From Aspidiotus rigidus (taxonomy: Eukaryota; Arthropoda; Insecta; Hemiptera; Diaspididae): a stretch of 64,000 nucleotides of DNA. The notes under the pieces are model-generated. The model ran no database searches. It was not told the DNA's origin and saw only the letters and a program-made list of their open reading frames with translations. How positions within the stretch are numbered: the first letter of the stretch is position 1; every line of letters starts with the position of its first letter. Positions 1-11,233 of the stretch are shown in pieces. The DNA lies in assembly GCA_035079385.1 (NCBI GenBank), contig JAVHKY010000053.1, positions 4,836,001 to 4,900,000 on the forward strand. The letters are read 5' to 3'. Made by a program: the position numbers and the translations under genes.

Positions 1-250
1 ATCGATCATACGGCGAACTCCTCCAAAATAGAAATAAGTATGCAACCCATCCATATCCATAAGACGGGACCAAATTGATAACACGTAATAGAATAAGTAT
101 GCAATTTGAAATACGTACTGAAAATACTATACTCCAATTGAAAGGCTGGATGGAAGAAGGGCCTTAGTCGACTAAGGCTTTTTTTCCGCATGATGGCCTA
201 AAGTAATCTTGGTCATTAATATCGGTGGGCTACAGCTGATAAGGCAATTC
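1..250. other. Window edge, no gene seen
   Basis: AT-rich sequence with no supported gene. A perfect 18-bp palindrome (161-178, GCCTTAGTCGACTAAGGC) is followed by a T run. In a eukaryotic genome this has no assumed terminator role. Confidence 0.5.
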
Positions 251-1144
251 TGTAACACCCTCACGAGGAAGAAAGTCGTACAGAGTACTTTGTGGCAGCA
301 GGAAGCAGTGAGAATTGTACTTGGGAAGAAGAGCTATCCAAATTTCTGAGAAGCGACGACAGATAACAAACGTTCGACGACTTCAAAGCCCGCAAATTCA
401 GTGTCTGGACCATAGTCACCAACAGAGGAAATTTGCGGGAATCGAAATGCACATGCTCCCCCCCCCCCTTTCTGAAAAGTTTGCAGTGTAAGCATACGGT
501 GGGACGTGCATTCGGTTGAAGCAACTTCCAGTGCCACTTGAGGCGAAAACATTTCCAAAAAAGAAAAGGTGGCAGGCCGTGTAAAGCCAAACCCGCTCTC
601 GTGGTGCAATACATTTTTAATCATAGAATGATTTTTTAGTTTTCAACTTATTTTATAATTGAAGCGTAATGATGCGCTCCATGAAAAGGGACCACAAGTC
701 GGCATGGTAAAATTAAGCTCCCTGTGTAAAACTGGCTGTCATGTACGGTTCATTTTATACTGAGATTGTTGTTTATAAAGTTTGATTGAAGAATCTTAGA
801 AGTGTAGGACGGTAGTCTCGCGCGTACACAATCATACACTTGTGTAAGACAGGCCTAATCTGACGACCAATTCTACATGGGGAGCTTTTACCATGCCTAC
901 TTGTGGTCCCTTTTCATGGAGCGCATCACGTATGCTTATTTTTGTTTACACTAACTTTTCGGTTAAAAGTTTTAATTTTTTGTGATTTTTTTGTTTTTTT
1001 GTTTAATGTACTTTTTTTTATGTTCATATATCATTTTTAATGTTCACTTCTATTTTTTTTTTTCGTGAAATGGTTCTTAACCGCTTAAAGACTTTTTTTT
1101 TCGTGATTTGGGACTTTTCCTTTCGTGCGAAAAAATTCCACCCC
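251..1144 (-). mobile_element. Copy of dispersed DNA element 'B', minus orientation
   Basis: Read on the minus strand, this stretch aligns through most of its length with plus-strand 56344-56960. Shared landmarks are the CACGAAAAAA-type motifs, a run of C/G in the middle (about 459-470 here, 56749-56757 there) and a terminal GGGTGG-like end (here CCACCCC at 1138-1144). The copy is interrupted by a 260-bp MITE at 669-928. The end nearest base 251 stops short of the full element, so the copy is truncated or diverged there. The short reading frames in the conserved middle are shared by both copies but resemble no family I recognise. Confidence 0.65.
669..928. mobile_element. 260-bp MITE with about 50-bp inverted ends and 4-bp duplication
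   Basis: The element begins ATGATGCGCTCCATGAAAAG and ends with the reverse complement, CTTTTCATGGAGCGCATCA. The inverted ends extend roughly 45-55 bp inwards, including the ACCACAAGT and GGCATGGTA blocks. It is flanked by CGTA at 665-668 and 929-932. The related copy of the host element at 56.5 kb lacks the insertion and has a single CGTA (read as CATACGCTTC on its strand). That is a paired empty site. It has no coding capacity. The superfamily is not assigned. Confidence 0.8.
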
Positions 1145-1384
1145 ATTTTAAAGCATAATTGAAGTTTGAAGAACAAATAAATTTAATTTTCTCAACACAA
1201 CTATGAATTTCATGTATCCTAATAAATGTTATTTAGGTGACTTGAAACGTATTAAGCATTTTAACAGCATGAATTTTTATCGGAACTCATAATGAGAGAG
1301 TGAGGTGTAAGTAGAGCACTAATATTGAAAAAGGGGTTTTTCAATTGTACAAATCTACTTTATTAGTTGCTTATTCAAGAGTAC

Positions 1385-1408
1385 TTTCGGGTGTTATCCC
1401 ATCATCAG
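1385..1408 (-). ncRNA. Hammerhead-ribozyme-like core, PLE copy 1
   Basis: Minus strand reads CTGATGA, a spare T, then GGG-ATAACA-CCC, then GAAA. These are the two invariant hammerhead core strings (CUGAUGA and GAAA) separated by a 3-bp stem II with a 6-nt loop. It lies about 225 bp downstream of the endonuclease stop. Penelope-like elements are known to carry hammerhead motifs in their terminal repeats, which supports the call. Stems I and III are not clear to my eye: AGT after GAAA could pair with a distant ACT. Self-cleavage is therefore unproven. Confidence 0.5.
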
Positions 1409-1633
1409 TTGTGTCGTAACTGGAGAACAAGGCCTTAACCATGAGTTTTTATAGTATAACACTGTGATCTTGGCTATAACAATACTGTGTTGTGATTGGT
1501 TCACTTCTCAGAAACTTATTCTTACAATAATATGACATTGTGTTCTTATTGGCTAAAACATACTGCTTTGTGATTGGTTCAATCTATTGTTCTAAATGCT
1601 GCGTTTCTATTGGCTACCTGGATTCCTGCCGTC

Positions 1634-3109
1634 TCATTGGTTGGTTCCGTTCTTCTTCTCTCGTCCAATCACCAGGCCGAATAATTTTTCGCTGTCAAAT
1701 GTGATTACATTGTTCAAGAGGCAGGCTTTCTTCCTCTTGGCTTTTGCAATCTCCATTTGTTCCCAGAGTTTTTTTCTCTTTGTGCGATTCTCTACGTGTA
1801 TGACTTCAAATATTCCCCCTCCATCGTGGTTTTCCTCGTTACAGTGTTTCCCAAACAGTGACTTGCCATCTTCTTTCTCCCTCGATGTTTTGTGCTCCTT
1901 TCTCCTGATCTCAAACTTTCTTCCAGTCTCACCGATATAGATCCCCTCGCACTGTTCACAACTGAGCTTGTACACCCCGCTTAAGCTTTCCTTGTCTTTT
2001 CGTTCCGTCTGGTCATTGCTGATTCTCTTCACCATGGGTTGGTTATTCTGGATACCAACATTCACATCATAGCCATTGAACGCCTATATCACCTTGTTTG
2101 TGTACTTTCCTACATATGGTATCGATCCGGAGTACTTTCTCACTATGCTATCATGAGTTCCTTTCTTTGTTTCCATTTTCCCAAAGACTCCCTCCACCAC
2201 ACTTCTGCGGTAGCCATTGGCTTCTGCGATCTGCTTTACTATCTCGATCTCTTTCCTCTTCTCTTCGTTGTTCTTGAGGATAGAAATTGCCCGATAGCAG
2301 TAGTTCTGGATTGCCGCTAACTTGTGCCTAGGGTGGTGGTAGGAGTCATTTGGAATGATGGTGTCAGTATGCGTCGGCTTCCTGTAGATTTTGTATTCTA
2401 TCCCATTGTTCTCCATTGTGAGTGTAAGGTCCAAATAGTTGATGGTCTCATTGCCTTTTTCTATTGTGAGTTTGATGCTCTCATTCATCGCGTTCATTTC
2501 TGAAAGGAATAGATCCACCTGTCTATCAGTGCCTGACCACACAATTAGGATATCATCTACATATCTGGCCCAGTGTTTGATCGAGTTTCTGAACTTGCTG
2601 CCCTTCAATATCTTGTTTTCCATATCATTCATGAATATCTCCGCCAGTATTGGTGACAGCGGTGATCCCATCGCAAGTTCCCTTTCCTGACTGTAGAACC
2701 TGTTATTGAAACGGCAGTAATTCTGGCTCAAGATCTCCTCCACTACGTTGGCGTACTTCGACCCATCGGGGTTCCCATGGTATCTGTTGCTTTTGAGCAG
2801 GGTGAGATGTTCCTTCTTCGATATGGTACCAAACATATTAGTCACATCAAAGGATATCAGCTTATCGTTACTCCTGATTTCCAACTTGTCCAGTTGCTCA
2901 ATCAGCTCTCCGTTGTTTCTGATACTTCGTCTGGGTGCAAACTAGTAGTTTTCTTTCAGGAATGTGGCTACGATCTTTGCTATCTTGTAGCATGGTGATT
3001 GAAAGCTGTTGACCAGGGGTCTCATCGGACGGTTCACTTTGTGGAGTTTTACAAGCCCCTTGAGTTTTGGTGCAACCGGGTTCATCTCAAGCGTCCTTCC
3101 ATTGCTGAT
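1634..3109 (-). pseudogene. Penelope-like RT / GIY-YIG endonuclease, two in-frame stops
   Basis: One continuous minus-strand frame runs from about 3109 to the stop at 1634, broken only by TAG codons at 2942-2944 and 2084-2086. The N-terminal part (start-like Met at 3085) has the Penelope signature MNPVAPKLKGLVKLHKVNRP. After the first stop come RT motif A (LISFDVTNMF), motif B (AMGSPLSP) and the catalytic YVDD (ARYVDDILIVW). After the second stop the same frame reads through into the endonuclease: GVYKL, then two Cys in CEQC, GIYIGETGR and a conserved Arg region (EIRRKEHK). Both stops could derive from CAG (Gln) by one transition. No frameshift is needed, so this copy is fairly young. It is called a pseudogene because of the stops and the 5' truncation. 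Confidence 0.85.
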
Positions 3110-3598
3110 TCACAAATAAAATACCTAGGTACGAATGCTCTCTAGTCGATGTTGAGAAGGTGATCATGGAAACATTGCAATCAGCTGGAAGACAAAAGCC
3201 GAATTCAGCTGAATTTAAGCTGAAAGCCAGAACCTGTGTAAGCCAAGAGCCAAAAGAGTTTAGCTTTCCTGATTCTCGTAAAATATAGTACTAGCGGTTA
3301 CTGACAAAACATGATGGAATACTGCAAAATTTAGTTATACATTTATAATTAGTATTGTAATACTTATGACTGTAGAGAACATTTTCAGAAGGCGTGCCAC
3401 TCAAAATTTCCCTTAGAGGGCTGGAGGGGGGCCAAAATGTCTCTCAAAAATCAGTATTTTGCTAATATCTCGAGAACGGTTGGGTATAGGGGAAAAATAC
3501 CTCAGTACAAAAATAACCTCCGTATAATTTTACGTAAAAAACGTTCCCTTCATTTTTTCGCTACGACTCACCGTTAAACCACAATCGACGCACCAAAA

Positions 3599-3838
3599 TT
3601 GAAGCGCGTAAAAAAACACATAGTCGGGAGTATGTACATAGTTACGCGCGACGCCACGCGGTGCACGTTTATGCCGTGGCTCGGTTTACCAGCTACGCTA
3701 CGCCATGTTACCATCGATTTCAACATTAAAGGAGAGAAAGTACGAGATCGAAAATTTTTCATAAAAATACCAAAAAAAAACACTCACGCTAGCACACGAC
3801 TTTTCTTCTTACATACTCGTAACTCATTAAGAGAGTAA
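3599..3838 (+). other. Short ORF inside left inverted arm, mirrored in right arm
   Basis: A 79-residue frame starts MKRVKKHIVGSMYIV and is rich in basic residues. The same frame, with a handful of substitutions, is open on the minus strand at 5505-5735. I recognise no domain. Conservation of the frame may simply follow from near identity of the arms, so I do not claim a protein. Transcription through either arm would give RNA able to pair with the other. Confidence 0.25.
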
Positions 3839-4279
3839 ATAAGGAAACGTAAATTTATTTTATTTAATCAAAAATAAGCAATTTTTTATTAACGTTATCA
3901 AATTTTTCGCTTGAGTTTTTCATTTACCAACAACCCCCCTCCTTTAATAGCTAGAGATGTGCACCTGCAATTTTTTTGACGATTGAATGAGTAGTTCTTG
4001 GGATGTAATCAATTTTTTGGAAAATTCTCACTATTAAACATTTGAACCACTTATAGCTGCTTACATCATGAGAAGGGGATTTTCTTATCCTCTTGTTTTC
4101 AGTACTAATTGTCATGAAGAATCTTTATTTTTGTTTATTTTTTTTTTGTTAGGCTGTTCCTTTTTTCTTTTTTTTTTATTATTAGTCAAATTCAATTGTA
4201 AAAACCTTTAGTTTCAAAATCCATACATCTATGAATAAGTACAATTTTTTAGTGTTCATCATACTGCGAGACTAGCTTA

Positions 4280-4740
4280 AAGACTTCATTCTTAATTTAT
4301 TATTGATTTGTAGATCATTTTTTTGTGTATATGTGATGGTCAGTAGTTTGATTTCAGGTGTCTCAGGACATGGGAATATTATTTTTAATTTGGAATGGTT
4401 TCTTTGAGTGAGATTTGAGGTTAGACTTATGAGTAAACCAGGCTCGAGAGGTATATTATTAATTTTTTAATATGTTTGGAAAGGTTGGAACGTGAGGGAA
4501 AGAATGAAGGGTTGACTGATGGGTCATTGGTTGCTTGTTTGGCTTCAATATAGATTTTGTCCATTTTTTTTCCCGGATGTCCTTGTAACTAGATTCCCAG
4601 TTAAAGAATATTGGGATGGAATTTGCATAGAAGGTGGTGATGAGAGCGTGACTACGATTTATGAGCGGATGAAAAGAAGAGCGCCTGGTGATAGCAATAA
4701 GTGATGCCAGGAATTGGAGATGATAAGGAATTGAGCCTTT
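4280..4740 (-). pseudogene. Decayed LINE RNase H fragment trapped in the TIR element
   Basis: Minus-strand translation in shifting frames gives the same RNase H C-terminal region as the better copy at 52785-53450. The string FQIKN-IP is shared and is followed by a decayed Ser/Asp-rich patch, and a nearby stretch aligns with GHKGIPGNEK-type sequence. A small block at 5050-5150 repeats the AGGTGTCTCAGGA motif found at 4358-4371, so part of the fragment is duplicated. Several stops and frameshifts are present, and no function is expected. Identity rests on alignment by eye to the other copies. Confidence 0.5.
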
Positions 4741-6109
4741 GAGACTAATATACAGTATACTAAACTAATATTAGACTAACATTAACGTTTAAGGAGAAGT
4801 AATTATTAAGCTCTTTTAGAAGTGCTTGAATACAAAGAAGCAAATCTAATTTCCAGACCACAGGGTGCGCGTTTTTTTACCGACTTTTCTCATTGGAAAA
4901 GGGTACACCCGGTGTCTGTTTAGAAATTTATAAAATTTGATAATCAATAAACCTATTAGTTGATAAGAAATTCGCCATTTATTTTATTGCTGTAGGTGGA
5001 AAAATGAAGATAAGTTTTATTGATTTTTCGAGCTAAAAAAAAGGAAGTATTACGCCGATTTAAGGTATCTCGGGAGGTGGGAGTATTATTTTTAATTGGG
5101 ACAGCTTTTTGAGGTGTCTCAGGAGATAGGAATATTATTTTCAATTGCTATTTTTCAATTTAATTTTTTATTTCTTTTTTATTTAAATTCAATGTTGTTT
5201 TTTCTCGTCTTAGAAACAAACGTTTTGCCGCTAAGGCACGTTTTTCCGTTTGCGGTCGCATACTTCGATGGTCATTATTGGTGACAATTCTTAACATCGT
5301 TCCAAATAATAGTAAATAAAAACCGTTGAAAAAATTGCTCATTTTTGATTAAATAAAATAAATTTACGTTTCCTTATTCTGTTATGAGATGATGTGACGT
5401 CATGATGATAAGCTTCATAAACTGAGTTTTACTATTGATTCTACAAATATCGGACTTAATTGATAGGCAATCAATATTTAGTACAAAGAGTGGGAGTTAC
5501 TCTCTTATTGAGTCATGAGTATGTAAGAAGAAAGTCGTGTGCTAGCGTGAGTGTTTTTTTTTGGTATTTTTATGAAAAATTTTCGATCTTGTACTTTCTC
5601 TCCTTTAATGTTGAAAACGATGGTAACATGGCGTAGCGTAGCTGGTAAACCGAGCCACGGCATAACCGTGCACCGCGTGGCGTCGCGCGTAACTATGTAC
5701 ATACTCCCGACTATGTGTTTTTTTACGCGCTTCAATTTTGGTGCGTCGATTGTGGTTTAACGGTGAGTCGTAGCGAAAAAATGACGGGAACGTTTTTTAC
5801 GTAAAATTATACGGAGGTTATTTTTGTACTGAGGTATTTTTCCCCTATACCCAACCGTTCTCGAGATATTAGCAAAATACTGATTTTTGAGAGACATTTT
5901 GGCCCCCCTCCAGCCCCCTAAGGGAAATTTTGAGTGGCACGCCTTCTGAAAATGTTCTTTACGGTCATAACTACTACAATACCAAGCATCATTGTATAAC
6001 TAAATTTTGCAGTATCATTTCACTAACCGCTAGTACTAATAGGAAAAAGCACTGATTGAGTGTTCAAATTTCAAGTTTAATTACTCCTCTCTTCAGGCCA
6101 GACTGATTT

Positions 6110-6457
6110 GGGGGCGTCTATAAATTACATGAGGCAATTTTGGTGATTTTTCGACCTCCTCCCTTGGCGAGATATCGTGAGACCTGCCTTGACCCCCTCC
6201 TCTCTTATCTCGCGTGAGATTTTCCGAAATGTGTATTTTTGCTTTAAATACGTTTATCTGTGCTTAATCGCGTTTATCTATCAGAAAAACGTAATTTTCT
6301 TGATCACATTTGATACCTACTCAAAAAGGACTAGTTTTTATTGTATTTAAGCCAGTTCAGCAATATTTTAGAATGTATGTGGGTGAGAAAAAAAGTACGT
6401 GAGATTTGTCGGCACCCCCTCCTCCCAAAATGCCTCACGTAATTTATGGACGTTCCC
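6110..6457. mobile_element. 348-bp MITE with TATAAATTAC-type inverted ends
   Basis: The left end reads GGGGGCGTCTATAAATTACA, then TGAGGCAATTTTGG. The right end is its reverse complement in diverged form (CCAAAATGCCTCACG, then TAATTTATGGACGTTCCC). Inner CCCCTCCTC tracts are also mirrored (6190-6203, 6414-6424). GTCCATAAATTACGT-type ends recur widely in insect genomes. There is no coding capacity, and I could not fix the target duplication. Confidence 0.7.
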
Positions 6458-6559
6458 TTTTGTTAACGAATTGACAAACGCAATCATACAGTGGAAATCG
6501 ATACAAACTGGAGAATAGGTACCTCCCGCCGAAGTGATAAAGCCCCAATTCTCCTGATC

Positions 6560-6745
6560 GTTCCATCAGGGCTGACATCGATCAGCCGAAAATCAGCGGA
6601 AACCAGTTGAATTGAGCTGAAAGCCCGCTGAATGTTTCCAGAAGCCAAATTTTGCCAAGATCGTAAATTAAAGCCAAAAGCCGAAACTCAGCTTCCGGCT
6701 TCAACCTTTCAAGATTTTCAAGAAAATCTGGCTAGCTTTTTAGCC
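6560..6745. repeat. AAGCC/CAGC-rich repeat remnant
   Basis: Reiterated AGCCGAAA, AGCTGAAAGCC and AAGCCAAA words resemble 3180-3260 and the interiors of the elements at 12042-12449 and 12750-13100. It starts with CAGGGCTGACATC at 6567, a hAT-like end, but no matching right end was found. It is probably a fragment of one of these families. Confidence 0.35.
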
Positions 6746-6849
6746 TTTTCACTGACGAAGAAAGTATTCAATATTTTTGATTCTCGTCCGTTTCTATTTC
6801 GATTTCCCTCACCCAAATACATCCAGGAATACACTGGTCACCAACCTAC

Positions 6850-9215
6850 CTCTTGTTAAAATGTCGCATCGAACAATTTTATATTCATCGTAATCGGAAA
6901 AAATATTACTACAGCGTCGCGAAGCCCAGAAAATTAGCGACCTGTAACGAATATTCCTCAGACACGATGTTCGTCGCGAATGCAGCTGTTGAATACTCAC
7001 GTACCTATTTCGAAGTGCACCGCAGTCAATCATGGAAGGAAAATTCTTGAAAGACTAAAAACCATCAACACCGAAACTTGTTCGCATTATTTTCGTATTA
7101 TAGCAATTACGAGTCCGCTTTGTCACGCATCCGGAAAAGCTGACGACGACAATTACTTCTTCTGTCTCCCACTTCTAATTACGGCATCAACGCTGCTGCC
7201 GTCTATAAATCGCGAATACGATATCGAAAATCGACCCAGCCTCTCTCATAGGTATACCGTAGGTAGTAGTAGGACTTCCCTGAATAGTGCATGATTCGAA
7301 TAAAATTTCGCGAGACGAAAATGACATTCTGATGTGACGTCTCTCGATGAAGATGATTCGTGTTCCGATAATCTGTCGGCTTTCGAACCATTTAAAATTG
7401 AAAGAAATCGAGTACTACAGGAAACGGCGGTATGTGCGCATCGGATATTGACCTTCTTCGTCGAATCTCGTCGTGCGCAATTTTACTCTCTTCCTCGCCG
7501 CTCGCCACGCTCGTTATCTTCGTTGATGATGCTCGACTGCAAATGGAAAATTGAAGGGAGAGAAAGAGACATAAGAGCGTTCACGAAGTAAAACATTCCT
7601 GCGATTTCGAACCGTAGACATTCAAATTGAGGCCATCATTACGTAACGGTACATATAGGTTCATCAATACGAATTAATATATTTTCGTGAGCCAGCTCAA
7701 GACACAGGCTAATGTAGATCCTTAAATTTAAGGAAAATCATACCCCATTTGATGGGTGAGGTCGTTGATCCTTCCATTCGTAAAGTTCAAATAGGTACAG
7801 GAATTCTGTGAATAGTCTATACAAGGTAATTCCATTATCGGCGTCGAACAGACAACACGTACGAAAAAGCTCGTGCGTATACCGTCTTATAATATTTGTA
7901 AATATATCATTCCATTTCTGGAGAGTGATGTCACTCTTCGATTGAGTAATTTACAGAAATATTTGCAGCGTAGGTAGTTTCTGTATACAAAGCAAAACTT
8001 TGACCAACAAAATTACAACCGCTGCGTCATTACGGACAATTTTTTCTTCACAATTAGCGACGACATAGAGAAACAAAAGAAAGATGAAAGGAACATCAAT
8101 GAACGAATATCCGACTCCTCATAAAGGTCGTTGGGTTGAGTTTCCGTGCGGAGGAGAATCACCACAGCATATCATCGGACTCCGATCCGGCTACATGTGA
8201 ATTATTAGTTGAAAGGTCATTTTTTTCGAACATACGCTAGAGGCAGATGCAAGGAAGGGAAAGATTCTCTAAAAACGTGTACGAACGCGATACCTTTTCC
8301 TACTCCTCCTCTGAAAATACGGTAAACAAACGAGTACCGCGTTATTACTGCTACAGAATCGTTGAAAACATCTGTCGAGAAACTAATCTTCGACGACCAA
8401 TCTTCTTCTTCTTTTTTTTTTTTTTTCGCAAACTCGGGTAATTCGAAAACGTGCACAGATGAGTCGGTGACGATTTGAAAAGTCGGAAATATCTATAAAT
8501 AAAATGCAATTAAAACTGACGAAGCGGAAAGAAATTCGTTTTCGAAAATACGAAATGAAATCAACGCGAAGACGACAGATGAAAAGGTTAGATAACGAAA
8601 ATGTGGTAAAAGGAATGTAATGCAAAACGAGTGCAAAAATGAATGCAGTTTCCTAACCAAACTATATTCGTTTCCGAATGGTCATCCAGTTTAATACCCG
8701 TTGTATTCGCTAGAAAACGTGACAAATGAGCGCCAACCTTTGATCGGACAAATGACAGACTTTCGTAAAATCACATGATCAACTTTGGAAAAACCTCAAA
8801 AATTACAAATGTAGGCCTACACATGAAAGAAGAATGAAATTATACACAAAAACAGGGTCAAATTAGTATTGGTAGAGCGAACATTTTGCGAACAAACGCG
8901 AGAACAGATTGAATAAACACACGAAAAGTGATTTCTCGCATTATTTTTTGATTTTCTAGATACTTATTCATACATCTAGGCTCTAAAGTTTATTATTACG
9001 ATAGTAAATAATGGTATACTACGAAACTAGAGCAAAGAAGTAAAATAAGAGCTAAATTTGCTAAGTGCAGCGAATTGCACAACAAGTCATTTCTTAATGT
9101 TTCGCATATTTTACTCAAAAAGTGGGAAAACTTTTTTGGCAGCACTACTAAAATAAATACTCGTTGCATATCAAATGCCTCTGGTGAGATTCGAACATTA
9201 GCAAGAATTTCGAAA
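6850..9215. other. CpG-containing unique-looking DNA, no gene supported
   Basis: Base composition is more even and CpG more frequent than in the flanking transposons, for example 7330-7530 and 8250-8400. Open frames exist on both strands (such as 7334-7591 plus), but none shows a recognisable domain, and stop-free length is modest. It may hold UTR, intron or regulatory sequence of a neighbouring gene. Confidence 0.4.
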
Positions 9216-9216
9216 G

Positions 9217-10345
9217 ATGATTAGCATCTTCCATGGCAGTAGACATTATAAATTCAATTTGCTCTGTATCGAGCTTGTGTGTGGAAGACCCTACAACCTG
9301 ATTTCCAAATCAGTCCTCAAACTGCTGGACCCTATCCTAAGCCACTCCCTTAGGTTAGCTCTCAGTGCCTTTCGTGCTAGCCTCGCATCGAGCTTATGTG
9401 CGGAGTTCGCGGAACATCTCACTCTAACCTCCAACTTTATGTCCTCTGTATCCCAATTTCCTCAACTGTAAATCTATAATTCTTATTTTCCGTACAAAAG
9501 CGACCAAAACAAATCCGCTTCAATGATGATCGAACAATCACTCAAGGAATCCATTACAGCTCTCGCCCCTCTGGGCTATTTCGGAGTCTTCTATAAGTTT
9601 AGACCTCGAACATCCTTTCTTCTAATGAACACATTTACATACAACTTATCAGACAACTTGTAAGTGAATACCACGACCACTCCACCTGCCTCATTGACAA
9701 AAAATAGATACGCTTACTCCATCAAATGGTCACTGCAAAACTCATGGCAATTCTTGCTTGCTTATCCGAACCCTCTCGTCTTCTACCTACATAACAGTCG
9801 CAGATTCTCTGTTCTCACTTCACTTACTCACGACTCTTACACCATCAACCCTCTCACCCAAAGAATTAACCTGACGCTTTTTAACCTTAACTCATTCAAC
9901 AGCACCATCACATTCATAGGTATCCCAGGCCACATCATTTTTCTGGAACACGATGCGGTCGACGAAGCAGCTGAACAGACCACTAATTTTGCAACAATTA
10001 CCGACAAAGCACTGATAACTGCTTCAGACTACAGAGATCACTGCCGTCCACTCATTCTAGAAAGGTGGAGTAACTCCGGGAAAAATCAAAGAAATTCCGT
10101 ATCTTCACTAGACTGAGGAGAGGTCACACACGTATCACATACTTCTATTCTTTTTCCTGCATCTTGCCAACATTGGCCGAAAGAAAACGTCACAGTCAAA
10201 CATATCTCCTCATATGCTAATCTCCAACATCTTCGCTCCTCTCCCAAAATCCCTTCTTCAATTTCTCAAACGCCTAATAATAATTTCGACACGTAACACT
10301 CAATTCTACCCTCTACTTCAACAAATCCTGTAATCATCATCAATT
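9217..10345 (+). pseudogene. LINE ORF2 relic: RT thumb plus RNase H (family 1, copy a)
   Basis: The 5'-truncated fragment begins in the RT thumb: SKSVLKLLDPILSHSLRLAL, then a decayed GAFRTSP-type stretch and the ESLY-like block. After a gap the RNase H domain follows (9664-10116): LTSLTHDSYTINPLTQRI, an IPGHI motif, then a DAVDEAAEQ helix. A C-terminal KHILL-CPN-like Zn-type tail is seen in another frame near 10195-10230. This layout, RT followed by RNase H with no integrase, is that of jockey/I/R1-type non-LTR retrotransposons. Stops and frameshifts separate the pieces. Copies of the same family lie at 20270-21560 and, on the minus strand, 61080-62200. Confidence 0.75.
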
Positions 10346-11168
10346 CGAGCCAAAAATCATTAAGATGCCTTCGGGTAAGCTTCAGCTACAAGGAATAACA
10401 ATCCTCAAGCTTTGTTAGCGAAATCACATCTTCATCTTCTTGGCACACAACAACCTACCAATTTACAAATAACTACACACATTATACATGTAGCGATTCT
10501 TTCAAGTCCGAATAGAATTGATCATCAATAAAAAGATTTGTGCTTTCAACTGCTCTTGCACAACGGTAAGGACCTGGAGGTATTTTCGCCAATTCAAACA
10601 AACATGACGGATGAAGGGTCACTCAATATCAAACCACATGACAAAACCACGTTGTCCGCCATCTTTGTTTACATTAGCGAGAATACCTGTATAGGTCATG
10701 CAACAATTCGAGTCAGATAGCGTTATTATCGCGAACTAAAATTGAAGGGCGGTGCGGATAACGGGTGGAACGTTTCCTTAAATCGACCCAAATCAATTTC
10801 TATGAAATAATATGATTTGTAGAAAATTTTACGCTCTTCGAATTTTGTTCGCCTCTTTTTCTCCTGAATTGCTTCGTTCCCAAGTTATTTCGAGATTAAT
10901 TACTGTACATTTAGATAGGAAAATTGTCATACTCCGGTTTTCAATTTTGCCGATTTTAACGCTCCTAGCGCATGGCCGGCCAGAATAATGCAAATACAGC
11001 CAGAGTTGCGACATTTCAAGCGAAATCGTTTTAAACAGTGTTTTGAACATGTTTTAAGCATCGAAATTTGAGGGAAAAACGTTTTGGTTTTATACATGGA
11101 CGGCACGTCATGAATTTAAAGTCACGCGTACTCACGCACCAGAAAGCGTGAGTATTTAGGGAGAAAAC
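10346..11168. other. Intervening AT-rich DNA, no gene
   Basis: It holds a 60-residue frame (10538-10720, plus) with no recognisable domain. A stretch near 11030-11056 (AACAGTGTTTTGAACATGTT) is roughly inverted at 11995-12030, hinting that the following hAT elements sit inside an older inverted repeat. Confidence 0.4.
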
Positions 11169-11233
11169 CAGGGGTGAGAACCGGAACCGAATACCGGTTC
11201 AGGAAGCGGTTCTCCTCCCGTATTTTCAGGATT

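Larger units (their letters stand above)
1320..3112 (-). mobile_element. Penelope-like retroelement copy 1 (5'-truncated)
   Basis: Minus-strand retroelement containing, in order, a reverse transcriptase, a GIY-YIG endonuclease, and a short 3' region with a hammerhead-like motif. RT followed by C-terminal GIY-YIG is diagnostic of endonuclease-positive Penelope-like elements. Homology begins abruptly near 3112, so the 5' part (N-terminal RT region and upstream repeat) is missing. The 3' limit near 1320 is approximate, placed at the tract upstream of a poly-G/T patch. Such elements insert by target-primed reverse transcription and often leave truncated copies, as here. Confidence 0.85.
3286..6038. 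mobile_element. 2.75-kb element with about 590-bp terminal inverted repeats
   Basis: The left arm (3286-3875) is the reverse complement of the right arm (5342-6038). The right arm carries about 120 extra bases (about 5381-5500). Both ends read TAGTACTAGCGGTTA inwards, and both sit next to TA, consistent with a TA target duplication. The arms are highly similar across the GGCCCCCCTCCAGCCCCCT patch, and both preserve the same short reading frame (3599-3838 plus, 5505-5735 minus). The 1.4-kb centre has no transposase; it holds a decayed LINE fragment and AT-rich sequence. It is best called a non-autonomous foldback-type DNA transposon. The superfamily is uncertain. Confidence 0.8.

Noticed and set aside
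161..178. Palindrome followed by T run, like a bacterial terminator
   Set aside because: The window is eukaryotic and no gene ends here.
2039..2320. Plus-strand frames across 1596-2998
   Set aside because: Antisense shadows of the Penelope-like RT and endonuclease.
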